Source: Desulfosediminicola ganghwensis (lineage in GTDB: Bacteria > Desulfobacterota > Desulfobulbia > Desulfobulbales > Desulfocapsaceae). Taken from it: 64,000 bases of DNA. The stretch covers positions 1,387,001 through 1,451,000 of the forward strand of contig NZ_CP050699.1 of NCBI RefSeq assembly GCF_005116675.2. The letters are read 5' to 3'. Below are positions 1 through 8,262 of the stretch, in pieces. The number at the start of each line of letters is the position of its first letter. The stretch's first letter is position 1. A program made the position numbers and the translations under genes. The notes beneath the pieces were generated by a model, which saw nothing but the letters and a program-made list of their open reading frames with translations, did no database searches and was not told the origin of the DNA.

Positions 1-921
1 GATCGGGTTGCAGCCCGATTCAAGTTGGGCAATATTGCAGTTGACCGCTTTCCCAGGCTGAACAGCAGACAGTTCAGGAAGACTGTGCCCGAAGAAATCG
101 CTCCGGCGAAGGAGGCGGGACAGGAACGGGGTACAGTGCTCTACTTTACAGGCTGCGCCTCCAATTACATTTATGGCGAGACCGGTGAGGCTGTAGTTGG
201 GCTTCTTACCCGTTTGGGGTACAGGGTAATTATTCCCAGGGAGCAGAGCTGCTGTTCGGTACCTATGCTTTATCACGGGGGTGTTGATGAGGCGCTGACC
301 AATATTGAACAGAATATTAAGTCGTTTCATCGACCCGATATTAAGGCGATAATTGTGGATTGCCCCACCTGTGGCTCGGCGTTAAAGCATGAATTTGCAG
401 CGATGATGGAGCGTTTTGACCGGGGAGAGTTGATGCGGCAAAAGGCATTGGACATAGCCGAAAAAACGCTCGATATTATGTCGTTTGTGTACAGCCATCT
501 GTCAGAGATGCGATTCTCCCGTGATTCATCCACCCCTATTCCTGAAGGTCCGGTGAGTTATCATCTCCCCTGTCACCTGAAAAATTCCTTTGTCTCAGCT
601 GAGCGGGTGTTAAACAATATTGCCGAGGTGGATTATGTGGCTGCAGAAGATACGAGCGAGTGTTGCGGTGGAGGTGGTACCTTCTTCTATGAGTACCCTG
701 AAGTCGCGGGAAAAATAGCCGGCAGCAAGATCGACAACATCCGCCGGACAGGGGCGAAAACCTGGCTCACGGATTGTCCGGTATGTCGTATCAATCTCTC
801 GGCGAGGCTCGATTCGGCAGATGATATCACCATGATGCATCCTGCTAAATATCTGCAGCAAAAGCTGGTGGATGTAATCCGTGAAGAAGATGGAGACTGT
901 GACAGCTGCAACGGGCTTTAA
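1..921 (+). CDS. CCG-domain Fe-S protein (HdrB/GlcF/LutA-like), 5' partial
   Basis: The frame is open from base 1, so the true start lies before the window and an N-terminal part, perhaps a 4Fe-4S ferredoxin-like domain, may be missing. Two cysteine-rich CCG modules are visible. The first has CASNYIYG, SCCSVP and CPTCGSALKHE; the second has LPCHLKNSF, ECCGGGG and TDCPVC. In this family (HdrB, GlcF, LutA/LldE, GlpC C-terminus) the modules hold an unusual 4Fe-4S cluster and take part in electron transfer from hydroxyacid dehydrogenases or to disulfides. The exact partner cannot be told because the upstream genes are outside the window. An XRE-cupin regulator follows 58 bp downstream on the same strand. 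Family assignment is firm, substrate is not. Confidence 0.85.
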   Translation, partial: DRVAARFKLGNIAVDRFPRLNSRQFRKTVPEEIAPAKEAGQERGTVLYFTGCASNYIYGETGEAVVGLLTRLGYRVIIPREQSCCSVPMLYHGGVDEALTNIEQNIKSFHRPDIKAIIVDCPTCGSALKHEFAAMMERFDRGELMRQKALDIAEKTLDIMSFVYSHLSEMRFSRDSSTPIPEGPVSYHLPCHLKNSFVSAERVLNNIAEVDYVAAEDTSECCGGGGTFFYEYPEVAGKIAGSKIDNIRRTGAKTWLTDCPVCRINLSARLDSADDITMMHPAKYLQQKLVDVIREEDGDCDSCNGL

Positions 922-979
922 CCTGATTTTGTTAAATGCAAAAATATAGGGGAAACCGGGATCCGGGGCTTTAGAAATC

Positions 980-1552
980 ATGGATGAACGAATAATAGCG
1001 ACCAATATAAAAAGGATCAGGACAGCCAGGAATATAACCCTGCAGGAGCTTGCAGACCGGACCGGTCTCACCAAAGGCTACCTGTCCAAGGTTGAACGAT
1101 CGGAGAAGGCACCCCCCTACTCGACACTCAGCAAGATTGCCGGCGCGCTTGGCTTTGAGACCACCGATATCTTAAAAGAAGAGATTGGATTACCGCAGGA
1201 TCAACCTCTTTTCTTTGCGAAGAAAGCTGACGGTAAAATTATCCGAGAGAGTCGTCATTACGTAGGCTACGATTATGAAATTCTTGCTTCGGGAAAGCCG
1301 GGTAAGAATATGGAACCATTTATAATATATGCGCCTGATGAGTTCACCTCGATGTTTCAGCACGAGGGGGAGGAATTCATTTATGTGCTGGAGGGGCGTA
1401 TGGAGTTCCGGTATGGTGAGGAGACCATTTTTATGGAAGCCGGAGATCATGTCTATTTTGATTCCTGTACCCCCCATGCCGGTCGAAGTGTCGGTGAGCA
1501 GAGGGCAAAACTTATGGTAGTTATTTACTTTTATAAGCGCAACAGGCAGTAG
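980..1552 (+). CDS. XRE-family regulator with C-terminal cupin domain
   Basis: A 190-residue two-domain regulator. Residues about 8-62 form a helix-turn-helix of the XRE/Cro type (key stretch LQELADRTGLTKGYLSKVE). Residues about 108-185 form a cupin with FQHEGEEFIYVLEG and GDHVYFDSCTPHAG, the usual small-ligand sensing barrel. Such MerR/PuuR-like XRE-cupin proteins usually control nearby catabolic or redox genes. The Fe-S protein gene just upstream on the same strand is the obvious candidate target. The ATG at 980 has only a weak ribosome binding site. The ligand cannot be inferred. Confidence 0.85.
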   Translation: MDERIIATNIKRIRTARNITLQELADRTGLTKGYLSKVERSEKAPPYSTLSKIAGALGFETTDILKEEIGLPQDQPLFFAKKADGKIIRESRHYVGYDYEILASGKPGKNMEPFIIYAPDEFTSMFQHEGEEFIYVLEGRMEFRYGEETIFMEAGDHVYFDSCTPHAGRSVGEQRAKLMVVIYFYKRNRQ

Positions 1553-2614
1553 GATTTCATGCATTGGCTCTATTGGCGGGAGCAATCACAGTAGGGCTCA
1601 AGACCATCAGCGGCAATGTCCGGAAAAAATATCAGCAGGTAACTGTTGGATAATTTTTCTTAAATGGTATAAAGGTTGAGTGGCTGACCAGATGTGATGT
1701 TTTTCTCTTGTACAAAAGCAGACAATTGCCTATATTCAGTCATTGCAGAAAAAAGTAGTACCATTTTCTACGTTGCAGTCAAACTTACACATTTTCATAA
1801 GGTGTGTTGCTGAGAATTGTAACAAGGAAAAGCTTTACCAAAAAACTTTACAGGGTATCAGGATATTGCACCATTTCCCGGTTGTACAGATTTTCCCAAG
1901 CCGACTTGAACAGAAATTTTACGCTCATTTCAGTCGTGTTCTCATCTTGTGGCAGGCGATACCAGCCGGCCAATCTCTTAATGCAGTCATAGCGGATAGT
2001 CTCTAATCTGACCGGTGTGATCGTATGTTGACCTTTCCCAACGAGATAAAGCGATTAATGATAGTTGTACAGTTAACCGGAGGGAGTTTTTTCGGTTTTT
2101 TGGTACGACAATTCTTTATTGCCTCTAATGTTGTCAGCCACACATGCCGGCAGGCGGAAGAAACGACTGCCACGAGATCCTGGAACTATACCAACCAATT
2201 GCTTAATTGTTGTTTTTCCTCGAAGTTATCAGTAAACACTTTTACAGGAAAGACTACAGAGCATCCGGGTACACGCAGCCGCTGCTTACCGAAAGGAAAT
2301 ACAGGGAAAAGAATAGAAACTTTCAGAAGATTATTTTTACTATCTTCAGAAAGAATAAAATATTTTCGGCAAGACGGAGGAATCACTCAACCTTGCTGAA
2401 CAGAGACGGCAAAGGCAGAAATGCTCTGCAAAGAGTTCGTTTTTGCCACGCAGGATCAGTGTCGCCCGGTTATCCTGGTAGCCTTTTCCTGTACCGTATA
2501 CCGTTCATTTCAGTCGATTGATATCGGCGGTAAAAGACGGTGTAGTATAATGGTTCTGAGGAGGAACCGAAGAAGAACAGTGCACTTTGAGCACGATCAA
2601 CTAGGAGTAGTAAA
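1553..2614. other. about 1.06 kb AT-rich intergenic region
   Basis: No convincing gene is seen on either strand. The open frames here are short, overlap each other and show no recognisable motif. The region is more AT-rich than its neighbours. Its right end holds the cold-shock gene leader: a TATAAT at 2546-2551 with an extended TG, and a small hairpin (GGTTC/GAACC, 2552-2568) in the predicted 5' untranslated RNA. The rest may be decayed sequence. Confidence 0.5.
2546..2551 (+). promoter_or_regulatory. Probable -10 box of the cold-shock gene
   Basis: TATAAT preceded by a TG at the extended -10 position lies 63 bp upstream of the ATG at 2615. No well-spaced -35 box is visible, which fits an extended -10 promoter. 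It implies a leader of about 57 nt containing a small hairpin. Confidence 0.45.
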
Positions 2615-2815
2615 ATGGCAGAAGGTACAGTTAAGTGGTTTAACGATTCTAAAGGTTTTGGTTTTATCGAGCAGGATGGTGGTGCGGATGTTTTCGTACA
2701 TCACTCCTCTATTCAGTCTGATGGCTTCAGATCTCTCCAGGAAGGCGAGAGAGTGAGCTTCGAGATTGTTGATGGAGCTAAAGGACCGGCTGCGTCCAAC
2801 GTCGTTAAGCTCTAA
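2615..2815 (+). CDS. Cold-shock domain protein (CspA family)
   Basis: A 66-residue single cold-shock domain, the usual length. RNP1-like GFGFIEQDG and RNP2-like VFVHHSSI are both present, giving a nucleic-acid-binding OB fold that acts as an RNA chaperone. The N-terminus ([17 protein letters not shown]) matches the family closely. The ATG at 2615 follows an AGGAG box at 2603-2607. It is a single-gene unit with its own promoter-like -10 and a strong intrinsic terminator downstream. Confidence 0.97.
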   Translation: MAEGTVKWFNDSKGFGFIEQDGGADVFVHHSSIQSDGFRSLQEGERVSFEIVDGAKGPAASNVVKL

Positions 2816-2840
2816 TGAGCCGATAGCTTATTGCTTATCG

Positions 2841-2870
2841 AACCCCGCCCTTGTGGCGGGGTTTTTTTTT
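2841..2870 (+). terminator. Intrinsic terminator of the cold-shock gene
   Basis: Stem CCCCGCC (2843-2849) / GGCGGGG (2855-2861) with a 5-nt loop, followed directly by a run of nine T. Confidence 0.93.
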
Positions 2871-3022
2871 GTCCAAAATTGGCGGGATGAGTTTGCCGGT
2901 TTTACGGACACTCCTCTGGTCCGGTAGCAAAACAGATTTGCATATTGGAAGGTGTCGGCTATAATCACCCGAAATTATATTTTAAATTCGAAGTATTTAC
3001 CCGTGAGTTGAGTGAGCCAGTA

Positions 3023-3796
3023 ATGAGTAAGCAGAGGTTGAAGATATTCTATCGTTCAAAGACCCTCATCTACATTTTAGAGCGGTTGCGACAGGCTGTG
3101 ATAGACCTGCTGCCGATCATAATGGTGATAGCATTTTTCCAGATAGTGGTGATCCGCCAGCCATTACCACAACTTGGCGAGATGCTGGTTGGGCTGGTAA
3201 TGGTTATTCTTGGTCTCAGCATGTTTATCCAGGGGCTTGAGATCGCATTATTCCCAATTGGCGAGTCTATGGCCCAGGCGCTCACCAGGAAGGGAAGTCT
3301 GACCTGGCTGCTTTTATTCGCGTTTGCCCTGGGGTTTTCCACCACGGTCGCGGAACCCGCACTGATCGCCATATCCAAAGAAGCTGCAAAGATTGCGGTG
3401 GAGGGTGGTCTGCTTGAAAATTCGCCTGAAATTATGGCTCGCTATAGTATTGGGCTCAGGCTTACTGTGGCGTTTTCCGTCGGGTTCGCAATTCTTATCG
3501 GTGTACTGAGAATCCTGCTCAACTGGCCGATTCACCTCATGATTATCGGCGGTTACGTGCTGATTATGCTGATCACTATTGTCGCTCCGGAAGAGATAAT
3601 CGGCATCGCTTATGATGCAGGAGGCGTGACCACCTCGACCATCACTGTACCCCTGGTAACAGCCCTCGGCGTTGGTCTGGCAACGGTTATCCGTGGCAGA
3701 AGCCCACTGCTGGACGGTTTTGGGCTGATAGCCTTTGCCTCCCTTTTACCTATGATGTTTGTCATGATCTACGGTGTAATCGTCTTTGGTGTCTGA
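3023..3796 (+). CDS. DUF1538 integral membrane protein, first subunit
   Basis: A hydrophobic protein with about seven predicted membrane segments. The DUF1538 signature GFSTTVAEPALIAI and the repeat AYDAGGVTTSTITVPLVTAL are clear. The paralogous partner follows after 8 bp, so the two probably form a heteromeric transporter. A DUF1538 pair from Halomonas (UmpAB) has been described, to my recollection, as a two-component Na+(Li+,K+)/H+ antiporter; the substrate here is not known. The ATG at 3023 is chosen because the upstream TTG (2945) would add a polar stretch unlike the family. Three-gene operon with the second DUF1538 and a P-II-like gene. Confidence 0.85.
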   Translation: MSKQRLKIFYRSKTLIYILERLRQAVIDLLPIIMVIAFFQIVVIRQPLPQLGEMLVGLVMVILGLSMFIQGLEIALFPIGESMAQALTRKGSLTWLLLFAFALGFSTTVAEPALIAISKEAAKIAVEGGLLENSPEIMARYSIGLRLTVAFSVGFAILIGVLRILLNWPIHLMIIGGYVLIMLITIVAPEEIIGIAYDAGGVTTSTITVPLVTALGVGLATVIRGRSPLLDGFGLIAFASLLPMMFVMIYGVIVFGV

Positions 3797-3804
3797 GGTT
3801 AATT

Positions 3805-4608
3805 ATGATTGAACTTATCACTGATTTCAGTAAAGTCCTCCTCCTCACCTGTCGGGATTTGCTACCAATCGTCCTGCTCTTTGCCTTTTTCCAGCTGGTG
3901 GTCATCAAACAGAGTATCCCTAACCTGACGCGAATTCTGGTTGGCAGTCTCTATGTGCTGTTCGGTCTGACCTTTTTTTTGACCGGTCTGGAGGATGCCC
4001 TGTTTCCGCTCGGCAAGATCATGGCAGCCCAGCTCACCGACCCGGAATTTTTAAAAAATGGCGCGGATGCTGTTGATTTGACTGATTGGAAGGTATATGG
4101 CTGGATCTATCTTTTTGCCGCTGCCATCGGTTTCGCTACGACAGTGGCAGAACCTTCTCTGATTGCGGTTGCCTACAAGGCGAAGGAGGTGTCCGGTGGT
4201 GCCGTCAGCGAGTGGGGGCTGAGAATCACCGTGGCAATCGGGGTGGCATTCGGTATCAGCCTGGGGACCTTTCGAATCATCACCGGCACTCCGCTTTATC
4301 TTTACATAATGGCTGGCTATCTGGTGGTAATCGTACAAACCTTTTTTGCACCGAAGACTTTGATTCCGCTCGCCTATGATTCCGGCGGCGTGACCACTTC
4401 CACAGTGACTGTCCCCATAGTGGCCGCACTTGGACTCGGTCTTGCAGCCTCTGTTCCCGGCAGGTCACCGGCAGTTGATGGTTTCGGCCTTATCGCTTTT
4501 GCCAGCCTTTTCCCAATAATAACAGTGCTTGCTTATGGGCAAATAGCTCAATATAAACAGGGGCGCAACCTAAGAGTTACCGATACCAAAATGAAGGAGA
4601 ACACATGA
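3805..4608 (+). CDS. DUF1538 integral membrane protein, second subunit
   Basis: A 267-residue paralogue of the preceding protein, with the same landmarks (FATTVAEPSLIAVA and AYDSGGVTTSTVTVPIVAAL) and about seven membrane segments. The GAGG at 3794-3797 serves the ATG at 3805. Its last four bases overlap the start of the P-II-like gene, indicating translational coupling. Together with the first subunit it likely forms a cation antiporter or other secondary transporter. The charged C-terminal tail after the last membrane segment could be where the P-II-like protein acts; that is inference from the operon only. Confidence 0.87.
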   Translation: MIELITDFSKVLLLTCRDLLPIVLLFAFFQLVVIKQSIPNLTRILVGSLYVLFGLTFFLTGLEDALFPLGKIMAAQLTDPEFLKNGADAVDLTDWKVYGWIYLFAAAIGFATTVAEPSLIAVAYKAKEVSGGAVSEWGLRITVAIGVAFGISLGTFRIITGTPLYLYIMAGYLVVIVQTFFAPKTLIPLAYDSGGVTTSTVTVPIVAALGLGLAASVPGRSPAVDGFGLIAFASLFPIITVLAYGQIAQYKQGRNLRVTDTKMKENT

Positions 4609-4946
4609 AATTCAAGATAATTCTGGCATCGGTCAAGACCACATTGACCGATAATATTGTTGATGCGGCTAAAGCCTCAGGGGCAACGGGGGCGACAATC
4701 ATCCCGGCCAGGGGAACAGGCATCCGTGAGGCGAAAACCTTTTTCGGTTTAAGCCTGGAAGCGCAGACTGATATTATTATGTTTCTGTTGGAAGAGCACC
4801 TTGTTGAGAAAATTCTCGAGACCATCGGCAGGGTTGGTGAGTTTGAAAAACCGGGCACCGGAATCGCATTTGTCATGCCTGTGGACAATGTGATTGGCCT
4901 CAATTCCCAGATGGAGAGTTTTAAGAAATACGCCGGCGAGAAATAA
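4605..4946 (+). CDS. P-II-like signalling protein coupled to the DUF1538 transporter
   Basis: A 113-residue ferredoxin-fold protein of the P-II (GlnB/GlnK-like) superfamily. The N-terminal strand (MKFKIILASVK) and the B-loop region (EKPGTGIAFVMPVD, residues about 81-94) are recognisable. The central T-loop region lacks the canonical uridylylated-tyrosine context of GlnB. It therefore belongs to the divergent P-II-like transport regulators rather than to nitrogen-specific GlnB. RBS AAGGAG at 4593-4598; the gene overlaps the DUF1538 gene by 4 bp. The likely role is nucleotide-responsive gating of the membrane pair. Confidence 0.8.
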   Translation: MKFKIILASVKTTLTDNIVDAAKASGATGATIIPARGTGIREAKTFFGLSLEAQTDIIMFLLEEHLVEKILETIGRVGEFEKPGTGIAFVMPVDNVIGLNSQMESFKKYAGEK

Positions 4947-4987
4947 AAAACCGGTGTTATCCGATATCAGCTGGATAATCACCGGTT
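4943..4987 (-). terminator. Terminator of the minus-strand flavoprotein gene
   Basis: Stem AACCGGTG plus TTATCC (4949-4962) pairs with GGATAA plus CACCGGTT (4973-4987) with one bulged base. On the minus strand it is followed by a T-rich run (4942-4948). It may also act weakly for the convergent plus-strand operon. Confidence 0.75.
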
Positions 4988-5042
4988 CCAATCCGTATTT
5001 CTGCTACACAATGCGGGTAATGTGAAAGAGCGGTTTTGAGCC

Positions 5043-5609
5043 TTACTTCGTGTAAAGGGCTACTCCCAGTTCGAATGCACTATCCAGGCTCTGCTGGTCG
5101 CGATTGATGGCGGCGTGATCAGCAATTCCCATTACGCTCAGGCTGCCGACTACCTGCACATCAAGGTAGGAGAGGATCTGACGGAGGTCGTCACACACTT
5201 TTTCGGCCAGGTTCACCTGGGGATTACCACACACGGCTGCCACCACTGCACGCTTTCCGGAAATTCTGGAGCTGTAATCGGGGCGGAGAAAGCTTCCCCA
5301 GTGGTCGATGAATATTTTCATGCAGCTTGACATTCCCAGCCACCAGACTGGCGTGGCGATAACCAGACCATCCGCTTCTTCAATTCTTTGCAGTTGTCTG
5401 GAAACTTCCGGGAATTGCAGGCACTGGCCGGCCGTTCGGCAACGGCCGCAGGCACAGCAGACATATTTCTGCATTTCCACCAGATCGATCTGCTCAATTA
5501 TATCATCTTCCGCGCCCACAGAACGAATACCCTCAACGATTTTTTGGGCGAGAATATCCGTGTTGCTCTGCAATCTCGGGCTTCCCATCAGAATGATGGT
5601 TCTTTTCAT
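5043..5609 (-). CDS. NADPH-dependent FMN reductase / iron-sulfur flavoprotein-like
   Basis: A flavodoxin-fold protein of 188 residues. The phosphate-binding loop MGSPRLQSNTDIL follows the first strand. A cysteine cluster (CCACGRCRTAGQC, about residues 48-60) matches the iron-sulfur flavoprotein/NADPH-dependent FMN reductase family, and ATPVWWLGMSSCMKIFIDHWG is the typical flavin-site stretch. The start at 5609 is chosen over an upstream in-frame start because AAGGAGGAACC lies just before it. Probable cytoplasmic flavin-linked reductase; the electron acceptor is unknown. Stands alone with its own terminator. Confidence 0.85.
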   Translation of the reverse strand: MKRTIILMGSPRLQSNTDILAQKIVEGIRSVGAEDDIIEQIDLVEMQKYVCCACGRCRTAGQCLQFPEVSRQLQRIEEADGLVIATPVWWLGMSSCMKIFIDHWGSFLRPDYSSRISGKRAVVAAVCGNPQVNLAEKVCDDLRQILSYLDVQVVGSLSVMGIADHAAINRDQQSLDSAFELGVALYTK

Positions 5610-5753
5610 TGGTTCCTCCTTGCTTTTATCCAGTAACTCCCCTTCTTCAGTCAATCTATTTATACTGTACTTCGCCTAATTCTGCAAAATCATAGAAGTT
5701 ACCAAGGCATGCAAACGAAGGTGATTTTTAATAAACTGTTGTCAGGCTAACGG

Positions 5754-5780
5754 GTTCAGCCCGGATTTTTCATGAACATT
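5754..5780 (-). repeat. Dispersed repeat copy, minus orientation
   Basis: On the minus strand AATGTTCATGAAAAATCC then GGGCTGAAC, in the gap between two minus-strand genes. Same family as the copies at 38410 and 38556. Confidence 0.6.
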
Positions 5781-5933
5781 AAGACAAAGAACAATTCGAT
5801 TGCCAAGAAAGCCCAACACGGACCAGTCAGGAGTGAAGTGTGGTGGATGTCGCCCCTCACGCCGTATTTTTCCACAGTGTTCACCTGGGCTGAGTAGTAA
5901 CCCTTGGTTGAGTTCAACAGGAGAAAAATGATA

Positions 5934-6908
5934 TTAGTCCGCCATGATTATTCTGTCGCCGCCTTCCTGTTGCGCCTTTTCAAGTTGGTTGTTGACGATG
6001 GTGAGGATTTCACGGCCGGAGGTCGCTTTACAGGTAGAGTATGAGGTGAGGCCTATACTGACAGTGACATGCTGGTGGGCGTCAGTACTTATAACGGGCG
6101 CTTCCCTGCAGATCTGCAGAATACGGGCGGCTACGATCTGGGCGCCGCTGATACTTGTCTGCCGCAGTACAGCGAGAAATGTGTCGGCGCTGACCCTGAA
6201 GGCGAGATCAACCATCCTCAGGGTATTTTTCAGGTGTCTGGCGAACTGATGAACAGCTGCATCCATGAATTCGCCACCATGGTTGCTATAAGCAGCGTTG
6301 TAATCATCCAGGGCGAACATTAAAACTGAGAAGTCGGTGCCATAACGCCTGGCCTGGAAATATTCGTTATCGAGATTTGACTGTATGTTTTTGTGGTTAT
6401 AGAGCCCGGTAAGGTCATCAACCACGGAGAGTAGTTGTATCTTGTGTTCATTGTCCTTGTTACGCTGCTGCATGAAATACAGCTCTTCACGGGTTTCCTT
6501 TAACGATTGTGTGAGTTCCGATTTTTCTTTTAACAGATCGCTCAGCTGCATGGCATCAGAGAGTGTTCGAAAAAGTTCCTCCTTGCTTACCGGAATCCGA
6601 ATAAATCGAAAGATGTCTCCGCTGTTAATCGCCTGTAGAAGACGTAAAGGGTTTGCACTCTTTATCAGGCAGACCCGCACCATTTTAGGGTAGAGAATAC
6701 GGGCCAGTTTATGCAGTTCCAGTCCCTCGCCATCTGTCATGTGCAGGCCGCTGACCAGGATTGCGATGGGATGCTGTTGGATAATCTGCAGGGCTATATC
6801 GGCATTTGCTGCAAAGTGGCAGGTGAAATGCTCTTTGCGCAACATCCTTTTGATTGCGTAAAGCGTCGGTTGGTCACTGTGGACGAAGAGGAAATGAGGA
6901 TCACGCAT
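5934..6908 (-). CDS. Degenerate receiver domain fused to degenerate GGDEF domain
   Basis: A 324-residue protein. Residues 1-120 align with receivers, but the acidic pair is replaced (FVHSDQP instead of FVDDEP), the phosphoacceptor Asp is missing (ILVSGLHM against ILVTDMQM in its neighbour), and the conserved Lys is gone. A coiled-coil linker follows. The GGDEF-like domain (about 165-320) begins VVDDLTGLYNHKNI, but the signature that should read GGDEF is SADTF. Neither phosphorylation nor diguanylate cyclase activity is expected, so it is probably a protein-protein or ligand-binding output. Last gene of a minus-strand operon, starting 4 bp after the upstream stop. A GTG at 6929 is an alternative start. 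Confidence 0.85.
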   Translation of the reverse strand: MRDPHFLFVHSDQPTLYAIKRMLRKEHFTCHFAANADIALQIIQQHPIAILVSGLHMTDGEGLELHKLARILYPKMVRVCLIKSANPLRLLQAINSGDIFRFIRIPVSKEELFRTLSDAMQLSDLLKEKSELTQSLKETREELYFMQQRNKDNEHKIQLLSVVDDLTGLYNHKNIQSNLDNEYFQARRYGTDFSVLMFALDDYNAAYSNHGGEFMDAAVHQFARHLKNTLRMVDLAFRVSADTFLAVLRQTSISGAQIVAARILQICREAPVISTDAHQHVTVSIGLTSYSTCKATSGREILTIVNNQLEKAQQEGGDRIIMAD

Positions 6909-6912
6909 TATA

Positions 6913-8262
6913 TTACCCGCTGGTAGCACCTTGCAGGCCGCTTTCGGCCGTGTATTTATATGAGGTTGCTTTCTCTGGAACCCTCAGGGCGAGGCAGGTC
7001 AGGTTAGAGTCCTGCTCACCACCTTCGGGGTTATTCAGCAGCCGCGGTCCAAGCTCATAAAGTGGCGGCCTGACTTCGAGCTCAGCGAATTCCTGAACCG
7101 TTTCAGCAAATTTACCGTCGCTTATCTGCCACTCGAGCTGTACACCGTCTAGTGGGGTAGTGTGCAGATAAAAGAGCAGAATGTCTCCCGGTGCCAGGGC
7201 AAGTGACTTTGTGTTGTATCCTGTGCCTTCGAGCAGGCCGAGAGGCGGATTGCCGCCTTTATGGACTGCGTAGCTACCGGTGGCACCTTGATAATGAAAG
7301 ATGTTGATCTTGCCGCAGTCGATATAATGTAAGTTGTTTTTGTTGTATCTGCTGTAGAGCATGTTCATGGAGAGGCCAAGAGCGCGCAGTTTCGGCAGCG
7401 TTTCCCGGTCAATGTCACCAACCAGGTCAGCCAGGTCAGCCGCCTCAGCCCCTCTCCTCGTGTTATCGCTGTAACTCTGGATCACCGCTTTCAAGATGAT
7501 ATTTTTAAAACCCAAACCGAGCAGGGGAGACCTGTTGGAACCGGTAATGATGTTACCGAGCAGAATATCGGTGCAGTCAGAAGCGGTGACAAGACAATCG
7601 GAGAAAACGGTATTGATTGCCTGACTCGATTCCGTCACAGTTGCAACTTCTATATGGGTCTCCTGCTGGGGTTGCCCAGTTCTCAAAAGTTCAAGGCGTA
7701 CCTGCTTTTCATATTCATTTTCAATACGATGGCTTACCTGCTGCCCCTGATCTGTGGGCACTATACCTGTTGCCGTTTCAGGCTTTACAGGCCGATCCCC
7801 ACAGCTTGACTCCAGTTCCGGCAGGGTAGTGGTGAGTTCTGGTGTTCCCTCGGCGGTAACCGTTTCCCAAAGCTGGGCCATGCGGTAATACTCAACCGCG
7901 TCATGCAAGATTGAACGGAACAGTTTCGGGTTGAGCGGTTTTATGATGTAGCGAAAGATTTCTCCGCTGTTGATACTGGCCATGGTCTGTTCAAAATTGG
8001 TATTTGCACTCAGCACCATGCGTACGATAGAGGGATAATGTTCTTTGGCATACTGCACTAGCTGCGTACCGTCCATACCCGGCATCTGCATGTCAGTGAC
8101 CAGGATGTTGATATCTCCTCTTTTCAGTCGCTCCAACGCCTCGAGACCGCCACTGACGAACTCCGCGACATATTCTTCCCTTTTAAGAAACCTCTTGAGC
8201 GCGTTCAGGATATCCGGCTCGTCATCGACAAAGAGTATGGTAATCTGTTCAATGGGAATCAT
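6913..8262 (-). CDS. Response regulator with PP2C/SpoIIE-like output domain
   Basis: A 449-residue protein. The N-terminal receiver (residues 6-120) is intact: FVDDEPD acidic pair, phospho-Asp in ILVTDMQMPGMDG, and Lys in IIKPLNPK. The C-terminal part (about 215-430) has the layout of an RsbU/SpoIIE-type phosphatase: KGGNPPLGLLEGTGY and LAPGDILLFYLHT. The metal-binding motifs are altered (GNIITGSN where GDVSGHG is usual, LHT where TDG is usual), so activity is doubtful. RBS AAGGAGGAAGT before the ATG at 8262. It overlaps the kinase gene by 14 bp, so the kinase is its probable phosphodonor. Confidence 0.85.
   Translation of the reverse strand: MIPIEQITILFVDDEPDILNALKRFLKREEYVAEFVSGGLEALERLKRGDINILVTDMQMPGMDGTQLVQYAKEHYPSIVRMVLSANTNFEQTMASINSGEIFRYIIKPLNPKLFRSILHDAVEYYRMAQLWETVTAEGTPELTTTLPELESSCGDRPVKPETATGIVPTDQGQQVSHRIENEYEKQVRLELLRTGQPQQETHIEVATVTESSQAINTVFSDCLVTASDCTDILLGNIITGSNRSPLLGLGFKNIILKAVIQSYSDNTRRGAEAADLADLVGDIDRETLPKLRALGLSMNMLYSRYNKNNLHYIDCGKINIFHYQGATGSYAVHKGGNPPLGLLEGTGYNTKSLALAPGDILLFYLHTTPLDGVQLEWQISDGKFAETVQEFAELEVRPPLYELGPRLLNNPEGGEQDSNLTCLALRVPEKATSYKYTAESGLQGATSG

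Noticed and set aside
1743-2521. Several overlapping plus-strand frames of 60-125 codons
   Set aside because: They overlap one another, have no RBS pattern or motif, and lie in AT-rich DNA.
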